The notes below the pieces were generated by a model. It was not told the origin of the DNA and searched no databases. It worked only from the letters and a program-made list of their open reading frames with translations. Position numbers and translations under genes: made by a program. Positions 1-10,478 of a DNA stretch of 64,000 bases are shown piece by piece. The stretch covers positions 620,001 through 684,000 of the forward strand of contig NC_091277.1 of the NCBI RefSeq assembly GCF_042100115.1, in the 5' to 3' direction. This stretch comes from Alternaria dauci (lineage: Eukaryota > Ascomycota > Dothideomycetes > Pleosporales > Pleosporaceae). Within the stretch, counting starts at the first letter, position 1. Each line of letters begins with the position of its first letter.

Positions 1-387
1 GAGCAGCGCAATGCCTCCAGGGGTACTCAGGTCGTCGACGCCGGTGAAGTTGCCTGCAAACACGATGCGCTCTGCACCATTGACCTGGAGCGAGCACATG
101 GCTTTGATGTCGCCGTCTGTGCTGTTGATGGTTGCAAACACGCCATTGGGATAGCGTGTGAGCAGGGCTCCGGCGTGACCGGGAGTATTCTCATTTTGGC
201 CTTCAAACTGGTATAGCGATATTGAATCAAAGTCTCCAGCAAAGGCTATCCGGCCTAGATCGCCAAGGTCGAGGTTGGGGCTCGGGACAGGCCTGAAGCT
301 ATATGCGGTAGCTTGCGATGCCACGAGGAGCGAGAGGGCGAGCTTGCCGGCCGCCGTGCGCAGAAGGTCAGCGAATGAGTCCTTCAT
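1..387 (-). CDS. rax2: Rax2-like cortical cell-polarity marker, N-terminal part
   Basis: The first 129 codons of a minus-strand gene whose remainder lies beyond the left edge of the window. The ATG at 387 opens a signal peptide or signal anchor (hydrophobic LALSLLVASQATA near residues 17-29), followed by a lumenal/extracellular region. The segments 'FDSISLYQFEGQ', 'LLTRYPNGVFA' and 'VFAGNFTGVDDL' match the repeated kelch/beta-propeller-like modules of fungal Rax2. In yeast Rax2 is a large type I membrane glycoprotein that marks division sites at the cortex; in filamentous fungi it acts in polarity and hyphal growth. The start is supported by the signal peptide directly after it and the absence of another in-frame ATG nearby. 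Family assignment rests on recalled motif similarity. The C-terminal membrane segment cannot be seen. Confidence 0.82.
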   Translation of the reverse strand, partial: MKDSFADLLRTAAGKLALSLLVASQATAYSFRPVPSPNLDLGDLGRIAFAGDFDSISLYQFEGQNENTPGHAGALLTRYPNGVFATINSTDGDIKAMCSLQVNGAERIVFAGNFTGVDDLSTPGGIALL

Positions 388-453
388 GACAGCGATGGGG
401 AGCGAGGTCGCCGCGAAGAATAATCTATGGCAAGAGAGTGTCGAGGGCGACTG

Positions 454-480
454 TTATGAAGAGGCGGCCACGGTAGGCAT
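454..480 (-). promoter_or_regulatory. Possible short uORF in the rax2 leader
   Basis: On the minus strand an ATG at 480 opens an 8-residue frame ending in TAA at 454, about 66 bases before the rax2 ATG at 387. It does not overlap the main frame. Whether the transcript begins far enough upstream to include it is unknown, so this is only a candidate translational control element. Confidence 0.25.
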
Positions 481-2019
481 GGGAGCGGGTGTCGGTGGGT
501 GGTGCGGAGGGAGGTGCGGTTTGCTCAGGGTTCGTCGCGGTTGCTGAATCGGGCAGGCTGGAAGGTCCGCAGGCCGCAGGTGTGCAGTGTCGCTGCCAAT
601 TAGCCTAGGAGAGGGCGCGCGACTGCCTTTCGGGTGGGTTGTATGCGGCAGGTGCGAGAAAGGCGAGAGTCGGTCGTTGCTGCGATGGAGGCGATGACGG
701 GTGAGGAGCTGCCGGAAGGAGCGTTGCTTGGCGCGCAGGTGAATGTGACGGTGATGGTGCCGGAGGGGTTTGTATTAGGTGCAGCTTGCTGGATGGATTG
801 CTGCTTTGTTTGCTGGACTGTTGCTGAAACGAATGACTGAGGTGAGGGATACGCGTGCTGGAGAGTGTCTGGGAGCCGGCTTCCCGCTGTGGCACTGCTT
901 TTTGGGAAGGGTTGTCAGAAGAGCCGTCAATCGCGTCCAAGGGAAGGGGCGCCCGGGGCTGGAGCTGTGCGCTGATGAGAGGCCGCCAAGCGCTGACGTG
1001 GTTGGCGGATGCCGTGGGCTAGTGGATCCTAAGATTGAGATTGCAGTAGCGTGCATGTGCGAACTGCGACGATTGAATATCGATTCGATACAACAAACAC
1101 TTTCAATTCAAGCATGCAGGGTACTCGCTGTAACGTCTGCTCGAGTCCCCTCGACGACACCGGTTGTTGGGAGCAGTATACACGAACGCGTCGGATCTTG
1201 CGCGGTCGTCATCCACATCGCCCCTTTATCCCGGCACGAGTAGTACCTCATAACGCCCGCTATATAGCCGCTGCAGGGCGGTGCACCTAACACGTTGACG
1301 ACGCACCATCCCGTCATCGTGGCTGGGGTAGCACCATGCTCTTGTGCGGTATCCAAATCATCAATCATCTTTGTGTGGCCATGGTCGCACATGCCTTTCA
1401 CTGCTTTCACCTTCCCTCGACCAACCGCCAGATTCACCAACAATGCTCTTCGGCGCCTTTTCTTCTTACACCCGAGACTCCCTAGGCGTTTGGCATTAAT
1501 GCCTGAGGCCCCCAGGACTCCGCTTTGAACATTGTCAAGACTGCGACATTTGCACTTGAGCCCCACGATAGTACAAGGTGCTTGTTATGTACTCCTGCAT
1601 CACTTTTGCCACTTCACTCAAACGGATTGAGAAAACAGGCTGATGATGTGATCGCCATGTGTTTTCTTCATCGTGACGCACGACCGTCTCCCCTACCCCG
1701 GTCCGTATCGCTGTCAACGGCCGCGACGGCGTGTTTCACCAACATATCCTGGCCGCTCCTGAGACCCAACCGTTATGCTTGACCCAGTCGAGCAAAGTCC
1801 GACCCGTCAGTGCCAAAAATACACCCAAAGCCTTCTTAGATCTGGACCATGGAGCACGTTTCGATGCGAGGCAATGACAACCTTTGCAGCAAGACAAACT
1901 ATACATTATTCTACCAAGAGATGTTCTCGTCATGTGTCCGTCTACCAGAACAGCCCAAACGCCGCGCTGATGCTTAGAAATGAAAAACAAGAACTCCTCC
2001 ATATCCGTACTCGGCCACC
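481..2019. other. Intergenic region, no supported gene
   Basis: About 1.5 kb between the rax2 5' end and the MFS transporter 3' end. Several frames are open on both strands between 600 and 1250, but they overlap each other, are rich in Arg/Ser/Pro of the kind produced by GC-rich non-coding sequence, and show no recognisable family. The segment probably holds the rax2 promoter and the transporter terminator. I see no repeat or RNA gene. Confidence 0.5.
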
Positions 2020-3804
2020 TTACATCATCGGCTGCTCCTTCTCGACATCTCCAACCTTGTCCTTGTCTACGAACCCCCTCTCAGTGTCCATGGCACCATT
2101 CATGTCGTAGGCTTTGATAAACCAACTACCGAGGAATGCCACCGCACTGAACACCAACATGACGATCCAGATGTACTTTAGTGCATCCGTGTAGCTTTCC
2201 CGGAGCTGCTCCTTCATGTCGCCGGCAGGCATCTCCTTGATGATTTGGACCAGACCCGCTGCATCTCGCGAGTACTCAACTGCCAGGTCAGCAAGAAGAG
2301 GGAATGTGAGCATCTTCTCTCTCATCTGGTTCTGGAAGATGACGCCGCCAATGGCAACGCCAAGCGTCTGTCCAAAAGCGCGGAAGAAGGAGAACATGTT
2401 CGCAGCATAGGCCTGGTCCTTGGCCGTTGCTGAAGCCTGTACAGCCAAAGCCATGGCAGGGAACAAAATACCTGTCCCTACACCACCAACGAGGTTGAGG
2501 AAGATCCAGGAGACTGTCGATGTGTTCGGCTTGAGAATGATAAGGAGACCCATACCGAGTGTAGCAAGGAACCATCCGGCACGGTTTGCCCATCGGTAAT
2601 GTCCCGTGACTGCAATGGCGATACCAGTTGCGATTGACGCTGGGGCCACGGTGAAGGTCCAAGGGAACATTGCAACTCCGGCAAGTATTGGACCGAAACC
2701 TCTAACTGCCTCGAAGTAGAGTGGCATGTAGTAGAGGATAGCCCACAGTATGATGCCGTGAATGACTGTAGAGGCGTAAAGTATGGCGGCTGACATGTTC
2801 TTGAACACTGAGGTGCGAATGAGGGGATTGACGGCGAAGAACTCAATGTACACGACGAAGGCGACCATGCCTGCGGCGCAAACAATGAGCGGTACAAGCG
2901 TACGCCACGAGTCCCAGGGATACTGTACTCCGCCCCAGGTGACTGGAATAAGGAAGCCGGTCGTGGAGGCGAGAAACAGCACCATGCCAATCCAGTCGAC
3001 CTCCCGAAGCTTGGCAAGGAAGGAGCCATGCTTCTGGTTGAGCTTAAGGAACACAGTAATCAAGGCGGCACCGAGACCGAGGAATGGCAGATTGATCCAG
3101 AAAATCCAGCGCCAAGACACGTTTTGGGAAAACCCGCCTCCTATGTAACATTAGTATAGCTACCAAGACGCGGCAGGTATTACTCACCTAGTAGGGGTCC
3201 TGCCACTGTGCCGATCGACCACATTGCTCCGAAGAAGCTGAACCACTTTCCTCGCTCTCGAAGTGGTACGGTATCAACTACGACCATTTCAGTCAAGCAG
3301 ATAATGCCACCACCTCCGATTCCCTGGATCGATCGACCGACTAGGATGACAGTAAAGTTGTTGGCTACAGCGGGGGTAATTGAACCAGCTAGAAAGAAGC
3401 CCAGACTGACGTAAATCAGTGCCTTGCGCCCAAAGATGTGCGAGAACGATCCGAGAACAGGCTGAAAGACAGTCGACGTCAACAGGAAGGAAGTTCCGCT
3501 CCAGAAAGCTTCGATAGCAGATCCGCCCAATGCTTTAGCCATGATCTAACAACATTAGCACAACGAAGAGTGGTCAGCTTGACCAACGTACTGGCAGCGC
3601 GACCGATATTGAAGTTGCATCCAATGCGGCCATGAGTGTGATAATGCAGAGACTGCCGAAAGCAGCAAGGAAACGCCATCCAGGGTTGAACTTCTCAGGC
3701 TCTGGCGCCCGCAGATTTCCAGACGCTGAATCGCTCAAGGGCTCCGATTGAGGTATCTCGGGCCTCACTTCATCCCCAAGGGATTGCGAAGAAGGGTCGG
3801 CCAT
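2020..3804 (-). CDS. MFS multidrug/toxin exporter, DHA2 (14-TM) type
   Basis: Three exons, 3804-3592, 3545-3188 and 3140-2020, give 563 residues. Introns have GTACGT..TTAG and GTGAGT..ATAG ends and the spliced frame is continuous. A short Pro/Ser/Glu-rich cytosolic N-terminus is followed by membrane segments throughout. The MFS motif-A-like 'FGRKALIY', 'GRSIQGIGGGGI' and the antiporter motif C 'GTVAGPLLGGGF' are clear, followed by 'SWRWIFWINLP', which is typical of fungal 14-TM drug:H+ antiporters (trichothecene- and HC-toxin-pump relatives). The likely role is export of a toxic or secondary metabolite across the plasma membrane, with unknown substrate. The ATG at 3804 is preferred because the frame upstream has no further ATG. 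A Zn2Cys6 regulator and an SDR lie 3-6 kb away; any functional link is inference. Confidence 0.9.
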
Positions 3805-5221
3805 GGTATGGTGGTTACTGAACAAGTTGCCGAAAAGGCAGGTTCAAGTATGTAAGATGGATACCAGGCTGACACAGCTGAAGGCCAGTAGGCTCGCTAT
3901 GCAAACGCTGAAGGTGTGGTTGTTTAGCTGATTATTCTTTGTGGCACAACCATCGGTCTACATATACTTGTTGCTTGTCGGAACTGCTGAACATGACGGA
4001 CGAAGGAATCACTTCGATGTAAAGTCAGAACGCTAAAGTTTCACACACACGTACAAATCTCGGCACAACGGTCAGTGTAGAATCTGTTGAGGGAGGCATC
4101 TTACTTCAGCCTCAGTTCGTCGCACTAACCACATTGCTCCATTAGCTTGCCATAAACGAAGAGGTAGTGGACAGTGCAGCAAGATTCTAGCTGACAGCCA
4201 TACCAAAGATACGGCCAAAATCCCTAGAATCGTCGTCCGAACCAACCGAAAATGATTCATGATGTCTCGTATCGGGCTCAAGATGCGATATGGCGTTATG
4301 GCGCAACGGCGTGCAACGTGCATGCGATGGCCTATGACGACCGACACAGAGCTGAGGCGGGGAGTTATTCTTCCGATTTAAGGCCAACCAGAACCGCCGG
4401 ACCTTCGAGTCTCCCCGATCAGATCATGAAAATCTTGTTGCCTGGAAAGACCGTTTTCCATCTTAGCAATCATGGTGATCCGACGACGGACAGTCTACAA
4501 TGTGTAGTATGTCGACGTTGGCGTAGAGTAGTACAGATCATCCATAGATGGTTGTCGAAGGGCCGTCTTCGGCCCTAATTGAGCGCTAGTCACGGATCCG
4601 GCGCATAGACTTGACACCTGAGTGCTGAGATGAGCGAAGTGACGTGTTGCATTTTCCCCGCCAACTTCAGTCAACAACGGTGTACCTGTTAGACTGGCCA
4701 ACATGCCACCGATAAGCCCCAAGTTAGTGTTGACAACGCACTCTTCTCTTTGGAAGCTACCTAGCATCCGGCGGTGGCTGTACCTGTGTATACTTACAAG
4801 AAGCCAGTAGGGTACTGCCCAGGTGTGCTTGGGGACCTCACGTCCGCGCTTGAGACGCCTTGATGCCTCGCCGATCGAGAAGCAATGCTAATATTCACCA
4901 TGGGCTGGCAACCAAGCGACCCCGTACAGGTCTTGCTTGGGCCAAAGCGTGGCTGCGTTCGTCCCGCAATCTCAAAATTGGAATTGCTATTGACCTTTGT
5001 TTTGCGATAGGGCACCCCTAAGCGAGTCCGCTTCTGTAAATCAACACGCGTGATGCTCGATACCTTCTTCTTTGTTCGGAAGTATTCTGGAAAGCTTCCA
5101 AGATTTTGGATCGAGTACTGTGTTCTATTAATTCGTAGTTGTTCACAGCGACCGAGGAGAAGTGAGCGCATCTATCGTTCCCTGTCAGCCGTCGCGTTTC
5201 GAATCATTACTACCAAAAAGC
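3805..5221. other. Intergenic region, no supported gene
   Basis: 1.4 kb between the divergently transcribed MFS exporter and the 600-residue hypothetical gene. Only short overlapping open frames are present, without codon bias or family motifs. It probably contains both promoters. No tandem repeat or RNA gene was recognised. Confidence 0.5.
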
Positions 5222-7024
5222 ATGGAGAGAACCGTGGGATCCTTCAAGTCCTTCATTCGAAACGTACCGCCGAATCCAAGCACATGGAGCGACATCTCAC
5301 CATTATCTCCAAGTAATCAGGCATTGCCACCATTTTTTGTGCCACCGAAACCGAAGCCGACGGATAGCGCTGTTCATGTCACGTCCTGGAGAGCGCCTAC
5401 TGATTGGAACCTAAGCTCAACTAGTCAGCCCTCCCCGATAAATCCAGTCTCTACGGTCCGCAGATTCTCCCCATTGATCCCAGAGCCTTCTCCCAGTTTA
5501 TGCAGTTCAAGGGCTGGGTCTGGGTCGTGGCCACTTGACACGAGGGCCTTCCAATCGCATCCGATACATCCAATCCTCGAACACGGACAGGAACCACCAC
5601 CGCCTTCAACAAGATCTCCGCCTGTTCAGACGCCCTCGCCTAGGGAGGACTTAAGGTGCCTTCTCTCGCCAATCAGAGACGACCAACTCGTGTGTTCGTC
5701 AACTAATACTGAGGTTGCACGTCTAATTCCACATTCTCCGTCAGAGCCAAGACTGGAGACCTGGTCAGATCCTTCTGCAGACACGATTTATCAAATATCG
5801 GATGTAACGAGAAGGGAAAAGGCATATGTGTCGCTAGGAATAATGTTGCCAAGTGATACCAGAACCGGATGGCAGTTTTGGTCCGCATCCCCACCTGTCG
5901 ACAATATTGCAGAACCATCTCGATCATTGCAAGGAAAGAAGATCCCACCGTTATACCGCACAAGCCCCTTTGTGGACGAAGAATGCGAAGATGAGGTGTT
6001 GAGTGATAAATTGCAGCTTTTGAGCTACTCGCAAGATTATCATGATGTGCTAGCGGATCAATACCATGAGTGTAGAGCTTCTCGGCCTCAAAGCAGCTCT
6101 TCGAATGCAACTTCATCAGGGTTCTTTACTTGTGGCTGCATATCGATTCCGATATTCCGATCGAAAACGCGTGAGCTGATACCAGAGCCTTTAGCACGGA
6201 TAAAAGGCTCCGGCCGGCGACCAAAGCACAAGCAATCAACCCTCGGGCCATCAATCCAACACGGCGATCAAGAGGATGCACCACAATCTGTTGACGAAAA
6301 TGTACTGCCGCGCGCTACAGAAGGATCGACATATCAACGTCGCAAGCGCATTCCTGACATCATATCTCATGCAAAGGGTCTGCGAGCCGACAAACGACGC
6401 GCCGAATCTATGGAATTGTCAGAGCGCAGAGGCCTCTCCCAGACATCCCGAAGACTGGCTTCCGATTCGCCTTCACAGGGAAATGGCAGTCTCTTGATCC
6501 GACTTCCGAGAGGATTTGCCTTGGTGCGCCTTTCTCGAGCTACCACATCGCAATCTGAAGGAACGCATGACTACGATGCTACCCCACATGAAGACCACCG
6601 AGAGAAGTCCAGGGCAGTATCTGACTACCCCTGGCGAAGGTCATCTTTCTACGCCTCATCCCCACCGTCTTCTCCATTGCCTTACGATGTCCCACCGCCG
6701 CTTCCCGTCAGTTCAGTAGATGCATCGGAGTCTCGACCAGATCGTTCAGCATCTCAAGCTAGCGAAATCTGGAATGAAGAGAAATGTCACAGTATACTAT
6801 CAGACGAAGAGACCGTAAGTCGTGGTCTCATGGGCAGAGCACGTAATATGCGCGACACCTGGCGGAGGCACCAGCAGGAGGTCAGGCATGAGAAGATTAA
6901 ACAGAGTATCAGGGTCCTTGGCCTGGTGGAGCCGGCAGCAGCAGCAGGCTATACGAGGTCTTGGGGTGAGCGATTGGGAAATGTTCATAGCGACGAAGAG
7001 AGAAGCCTGAGCCATACGGTTTAG
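5222..7024 (+). CDS. Hypothetical protein, 600 aa, largely disordered
   Basis: A single open frame from ATG 5222 to TAG 7024. I do not recognise a named family. The first 25 residues contain 'GSFKSFIRNVPPNPSTW', followed by about 500 residues rich in Ser, Pro and Arg that look disordered. A more structured, basic, probably helical end follows ('GRARNMRDTWRRHQQE', then 'IRVLG') around residues 535-575. No signal peptide, membrane segment or catalytic motif is seen. The frame continues upstream without stop to 5162, but the first ATG is at 5222, so the start is chosen there. The N- and C-terminal blocks look conserved in style, so the gene is likely real; the middle probably evolves quickly. 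The next gene downstream, on the same strand, is a Zn2Cys6 factor, 223 bases away. Confidence 0.75.
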   Translation: MERTVGSFKSFIRNVPPNPSTWSDISPLSPSNQALPPFFVPPKPKPTDSAVHVTSWRAPTDWNLSSTSQPSPINPVSTVRRFSPLIPEPSPSLCSSRAGSGSWPLDTRAFQSHPIHPILEHGQEPPPPSTRSPPVQTPSPREDLRCLLSPIRDDQLVCSSTNTEVARLIPHSPSEPRLETWSDPSADTIYQISDVTRREKAYVSLGIMLPSDTRTGWQFWSASPPVDNIAEPSRSLQGKKIPPLYRTSPFVDEECEDEVLSDKLQLLSYSQDYHDVLADQYHECRASRPQSSSSNATSSGFFTCGCISIPIFRSKTRELIPEPLARIKGSGRRPKHKQSTLGPSIQHGDQEDAPQSVDENVLPRATEGSTYQRRKRIPDIISHAKGLRADKRRAESMELSERRGLSQTSRRLASDSPSQGNGSLLIRLPRGFALVRLSRATTSQSEGTHDYDATPHEDHREKSRAVSDYPWRRSSFYASSPPSSPLPYDVPPPLPVSSVDASESRPDRSASQASEIWNEEKCHSILSDEETVSRGLMGRARNMRDTWRRHQQEVRHEKIKQSIRVLGLVEPAAAAGYTRSWGERLGNVHSDEERSLSHTV

Positions 7025-7247
7025 AGCTGAGTACACACTTCAGGAAGTAATGTGTTATATGTAATTACCGAGGAGAATCTGCATGGCGAACTTCCAGCGT
7101 GAAGCTTAAGTCCGAGCTAATCCCGCCCAAATTCGCATGAGCCCCGAAGCGATTGGTACGCGGCGACAACTCCATTCCCACTTTATTCCACGCAGGCATT
7201 TACATGTACGCTACATCGCTGCAGCATCAACGTCATCTCTTAGCGCA

Positions 7248-9088
7248 ATGCAGACACTAACCATACCCGCTTCTATCAGTAAACGCAAGCTGGCCTGCAA
7301 GAGCTGTCGGCAGCGTAAAAAGAGATGTGATGTAAGTTCAGACCACCTCCGCGTGTCAAGTCGGAGCTGACGATAAGCCGCTTACTATAGGCAGAACACC
7401 CGAGTTGCTCGTTGTGCAGGAGATGGAACCTCAAGTGCGAGTACGCGCTGCCGAAATTAAGCCGAGACAATTACACAACATCCACGAGTCGTTCAGAGCA
7501 GCATGCACCAGCATCACTGACTCCGACTCTTAGCCTCGATCCAACACCGCAGGCATCAGCGAACCTCGTGCATGTCCCCGAAGCTCGTCTTCCAGCATCT
7601 GTAGCTCTCGATATACCATACCCTACACCGGAATCTGCTGTGGAGCAGTTGGATAACACGCTAGACTTCCAGACGTTGGAGAGCTTCCAGTTACCACCAC
7701 AACATGTCACCGTTCAGCTAGTCGAATTATTCTTCGAGCACCTTTACCACACGTTTCCTTGCTTTCACAAGAAGAGTTTCCTAGCAAAACTGGAGACCGG
7801 TAGCTTGGAGAAAGATGCACCACTTCTTCTGTATGCCATCTGCTGTGTAGCGGCCAGACACCATCCAGACCAGTCCATCCAAAAGCGCTCGAGAGACTGG
7901 TACGAGCAAGCGCGCTTCTCTTACGAACTCACCCGGCGAAAACTGGACCATCCTTTGCACACAGTCCAGGCTGTATCGCTCCTTGTATTCCATGCTTGGA
8001 CCATCGGCGATTACTCCGCTAGTTGGCTTTTCATAGGAAAAGTTTGGAGACAGGCAGTCGTGCTCGGCCTGAACCGCATGGATGCTAGCGACCATCCCTT
8101 GAACGCGAGGGTCGACGATGAAAACTCCAATGTTTTTGGCAAATCAGAAGCCCACTCAGTGGTTGAGCGAGAAGAATACCGGCGAGCACTTTGGTTACTG
8201 TTTATCATGGATCGCATGAATTCATGGCCATCAGGCTGGCCTAACGCGATACCGGAGATACAGTTCAAGGTCGATATACCGATCGCTGATACGCTGTTCC
8301 AGAACATGGATCCAGACTTGCGAGTCAGCCCTTTCAACAACCTGCCATTTACGAGGAATCTATCGCGTCTTATAGACTCCGCACAGGCTGTAGACGGACC
8401 ACTGAACGTCTTCCACTATGTAATCGTCGCACATGTCCTGCTCGGTCGAGTTTCCGAACTACGGTATTCCCTGCACAACACTTCGGATAGCCCCGAATAT
8501 GCTGAAGACTGTACTGCACTGGACAACATGATTGTGAAGTTTCGACTCAGTCTTCCGCGCCCAGCGAGTTCGATCCTAGAAGCGTCGCCAGCTGATCGCG
8601 GTCATGTGGTTTGGTTGCATGTTATTCTCAACACTATGGCCATTCTACTTCACTACCAGTCAAACGCAAGTTTCTCGGTGCAAGAGGCAGCCTCGAAGTT
8701 TACACTAGTTGTCATAGCGGCTCGTAACATTGCGCAAATCGTCAGAGATGCTTCACGCATATCCATCGACCTTTTGCTCTCTGCACACATCGGATCAGCA
8801 CTTTATTTGGCAGCCGCAGTCCTTGTTATCCAGTGGCGCCTGACTGGCGATAGTAGTTTCAAAGAAGACATTGACTTGTTTGCGCTGGTATACGAACGCA
8901 TGAACGAGGTCTTCAGCTTTCTGGGTCTGAAGCTCAAATTAGCGCTAGAGCATGACCTGCAGAAAAGCGTAGAAGAACTTCAGAAACTGCGAGAACGGGG
9001 ATTCAAGGGTATGTTGGCTGATTGCACCAAGTGGGATCACGTCAGGGAAGAAGTCTTGAGAAGAGGTATCGAAGTTGATCTTTCATAA
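7248..9088 (+). CDS. Zn2Cys6 fungal-specific transcription factor
   Basis: Two exons, 7248-7331 and 7391-9088, joined by a GTAAGT..ATAG intron of 59 nt, give 593 residues. Splicing inside the zinc cluster restores a perfect C-x2-C-x6-C-x6-C-x2-C-x6-C (Cys 17, 20, 27, 34, 37 and 44; first block 'CKSCRQRKKRC', second 'CSLCRRWNLKC'), which proves the intron. Residues about 130-450 form the fungal transcription factor regulatory ('Fungal_trans') domain, including 'LYHTFPCFHKKSFL' and 'GKVWRQAVVLGLNRMD'. It acts in the nucleus, probably on a pathway-specific gene set. An in-frame ATG at 7137 would add 37 residues; 7248 is preferred because it has a better initiation context and lies close to the zinc cluster. 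It converges on the SDR gene 185 bases downstream, a possible target. Confidence 0.92.
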
Positions 9089-9273
9089 CAGTTGTACGAA
9101 AAATTCAGGAATTACTATTGAATACATTACTGTAAGTCTCAAGTCCGTACAAACAGAAAGCCTAGCGCATACCCTCGGGGGCGATATTTACGGTGTAACT
9201 GATAGAAAACGGCATCTCCGAAGGAGACATGATGTTGAATGTCTCCATCGCAGTAGCCCGATGCCGGCACTTC

Positions 9274-10080
9274 TCACTCTGTACCAACCAGCAATCGCCC
9301 GCCGTCACTGTTCACCAATGTCCCGTTCGCGAATCTGTCCTTCATAACCCAGCCATACGCCTCTGCGATATCCTCTGGTCGTCCAAATTCCCTCGAAAGG
9401 CTAGATCCTTTCTTTATCTTCTCGATAGCCTCAGGAGAAGAGACATCCAGCAGCTTTTGGAATAGCTCCGTGTGGATTGCGCCGGCATTGACGATATTCG
9501 CACGGATAGGATTGAGGTCGACTGCCAGACCGCGGATCAGACCTTCGACCGAGCCACCGAGTGCTGCGACCATAGTCCAACCGGGCATCGGACGGTGCGT
9601 GTTCGTGCCTCCTGTGAGGGTGATGGAGCTGTTGGAAGACTTGGGCATATAATCACCCGTCGCAATGAGTTTGGCCAGCGCACAAGGAGCGAGAAAGCGG
9701 ACTGTCCAGCCGTCCATCACCGTATTGATGTCCATTTCGGTAACTGCAGGCCGTGGGAGCGCATCGCCTGCTGTGAAGGCGATGTGGTCGATCTTCTTCT
9801 GGCCGCCCTGAGTCGCCTTGTCGAGCATATCCTTCAGGTTGCGTTCCAAGTTCTCTTTGTCGGAAAGGTCAACGGCGAAGCCTAATACGTTAGAAGCTGG
9901 GTAGTTTGGGTACAGAGACCGCAGCATCTCGACTTTGGCATCGACCTTTGGTTGGGTAGACCCAGATATGGTCACATGTGCGCCATATGAAAGGGCCATG
10001 TTGGCAACGGCATATCCGATTCCAGAAGTGCCGCCGAAGACAACGACGTGGGTGTTTGCGAGACGGTTCTGGTGCGCCAT
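9274..10080 (-). CDS. Atypical short-chain dehydrogenase/reductase (SDR)
   Basis: A single-exon gene of 268 residues starting at ATG 10080. The N-terminal Rossmann fold carries the cofactor motif 'GGTSGIG' (residues 16-22), and the C-terminal half has the family block 'GLAVDLNPIRANIVNAGA'. The segment where classical SDRs place the catalytic Tyr-x3-Lys reads 'RPMPGWTMVAALGGSVEG', so both Tyr and Lys are missing; the Ser of the triad is also unclear ('SITLTGGT'). Some fungal SDRs from meroterpenoid and other secondary-metabolite loci share this look (recalled). It may therefore use another mechanism, catalyse isomerisation or spiro-type chemistry, or be non-catalytic. Convergent with the Zn2Cys6 factor. 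Substrate unknown. Confidence 0.88.
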   Translation of the reverse strand: MAHQNRLANTHVVVFGGTSGIGYAVANMALSYGAHVTISGSTQPKVDAKVEMLRSLYPNYPASNVLGFAVDLSDKENLERNLKDMLDKATQGGQKKIDHIAFTAGDALPRPAVTEMDINTVMDGWTVRFLAPCALAKLIATGDYMPKSSNSSITLTGGTNTHRPMPGWTMVAALGGSVEGLIRGLAVDLNPIRANIVNAGAIHTELFQKLLDVSSPEAIEKIKKGSSLSREFGRPEDIAEAYGWVMKDRFANGTLVNSDGGRLLVGTE

Positions 10081-10478
10081 TGTAAGGTAATAGGAGATTT
10101 TGCGTAGAGTTCAATTGATGTTTAGTTGTGATGAGAAGTGGGAAGTCTGTGGTGGACTTCAATCATGGACATGGCTGTCGCCTTTATATGTCGTAGGTTC
10201 AGTGCGAGGGCGGCGCTGAAGATTCGAGAACATATTTCGTGGTCTGACTGCCAGCAGCGGGTTCGGACATGTCGTGACGGTCTCCATGGTTGATAGCAAG
10301 GCGGGCGGGCGGGCTGGCGGCGACGCTAATGCATGAGCGGTGTGGCAGGCCGTTCAAACCACTTGCGCAGTGCTACGCATCGTCGCCGACGGGGACCTTG
10401 CGAAATCTACCGTTGTATCCTTTTGTTTTTCCGCAAAGATTTTCAAGATGGTTCACAGAGACTGGCCGTGTATGTAAC
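10081..10478. other. Intergenic, no supported gene
   Basis: About 400 bases between the SDR 5' end and the 3' end of the next minus-strand gene. It includes a short G/C-rich run (ggcgggcgggcgggctgg around 10298-10316). Probably SDR promoter. No ORF with support. Confidence 0.45.

Noticed and set aside
605..1243. Overlapping open frames on both strands upstream of rax2
   Set aside because: They overlap each other in several frames, lack motifs and splice structure, and have the composition of GC-rich non-coding sequence.
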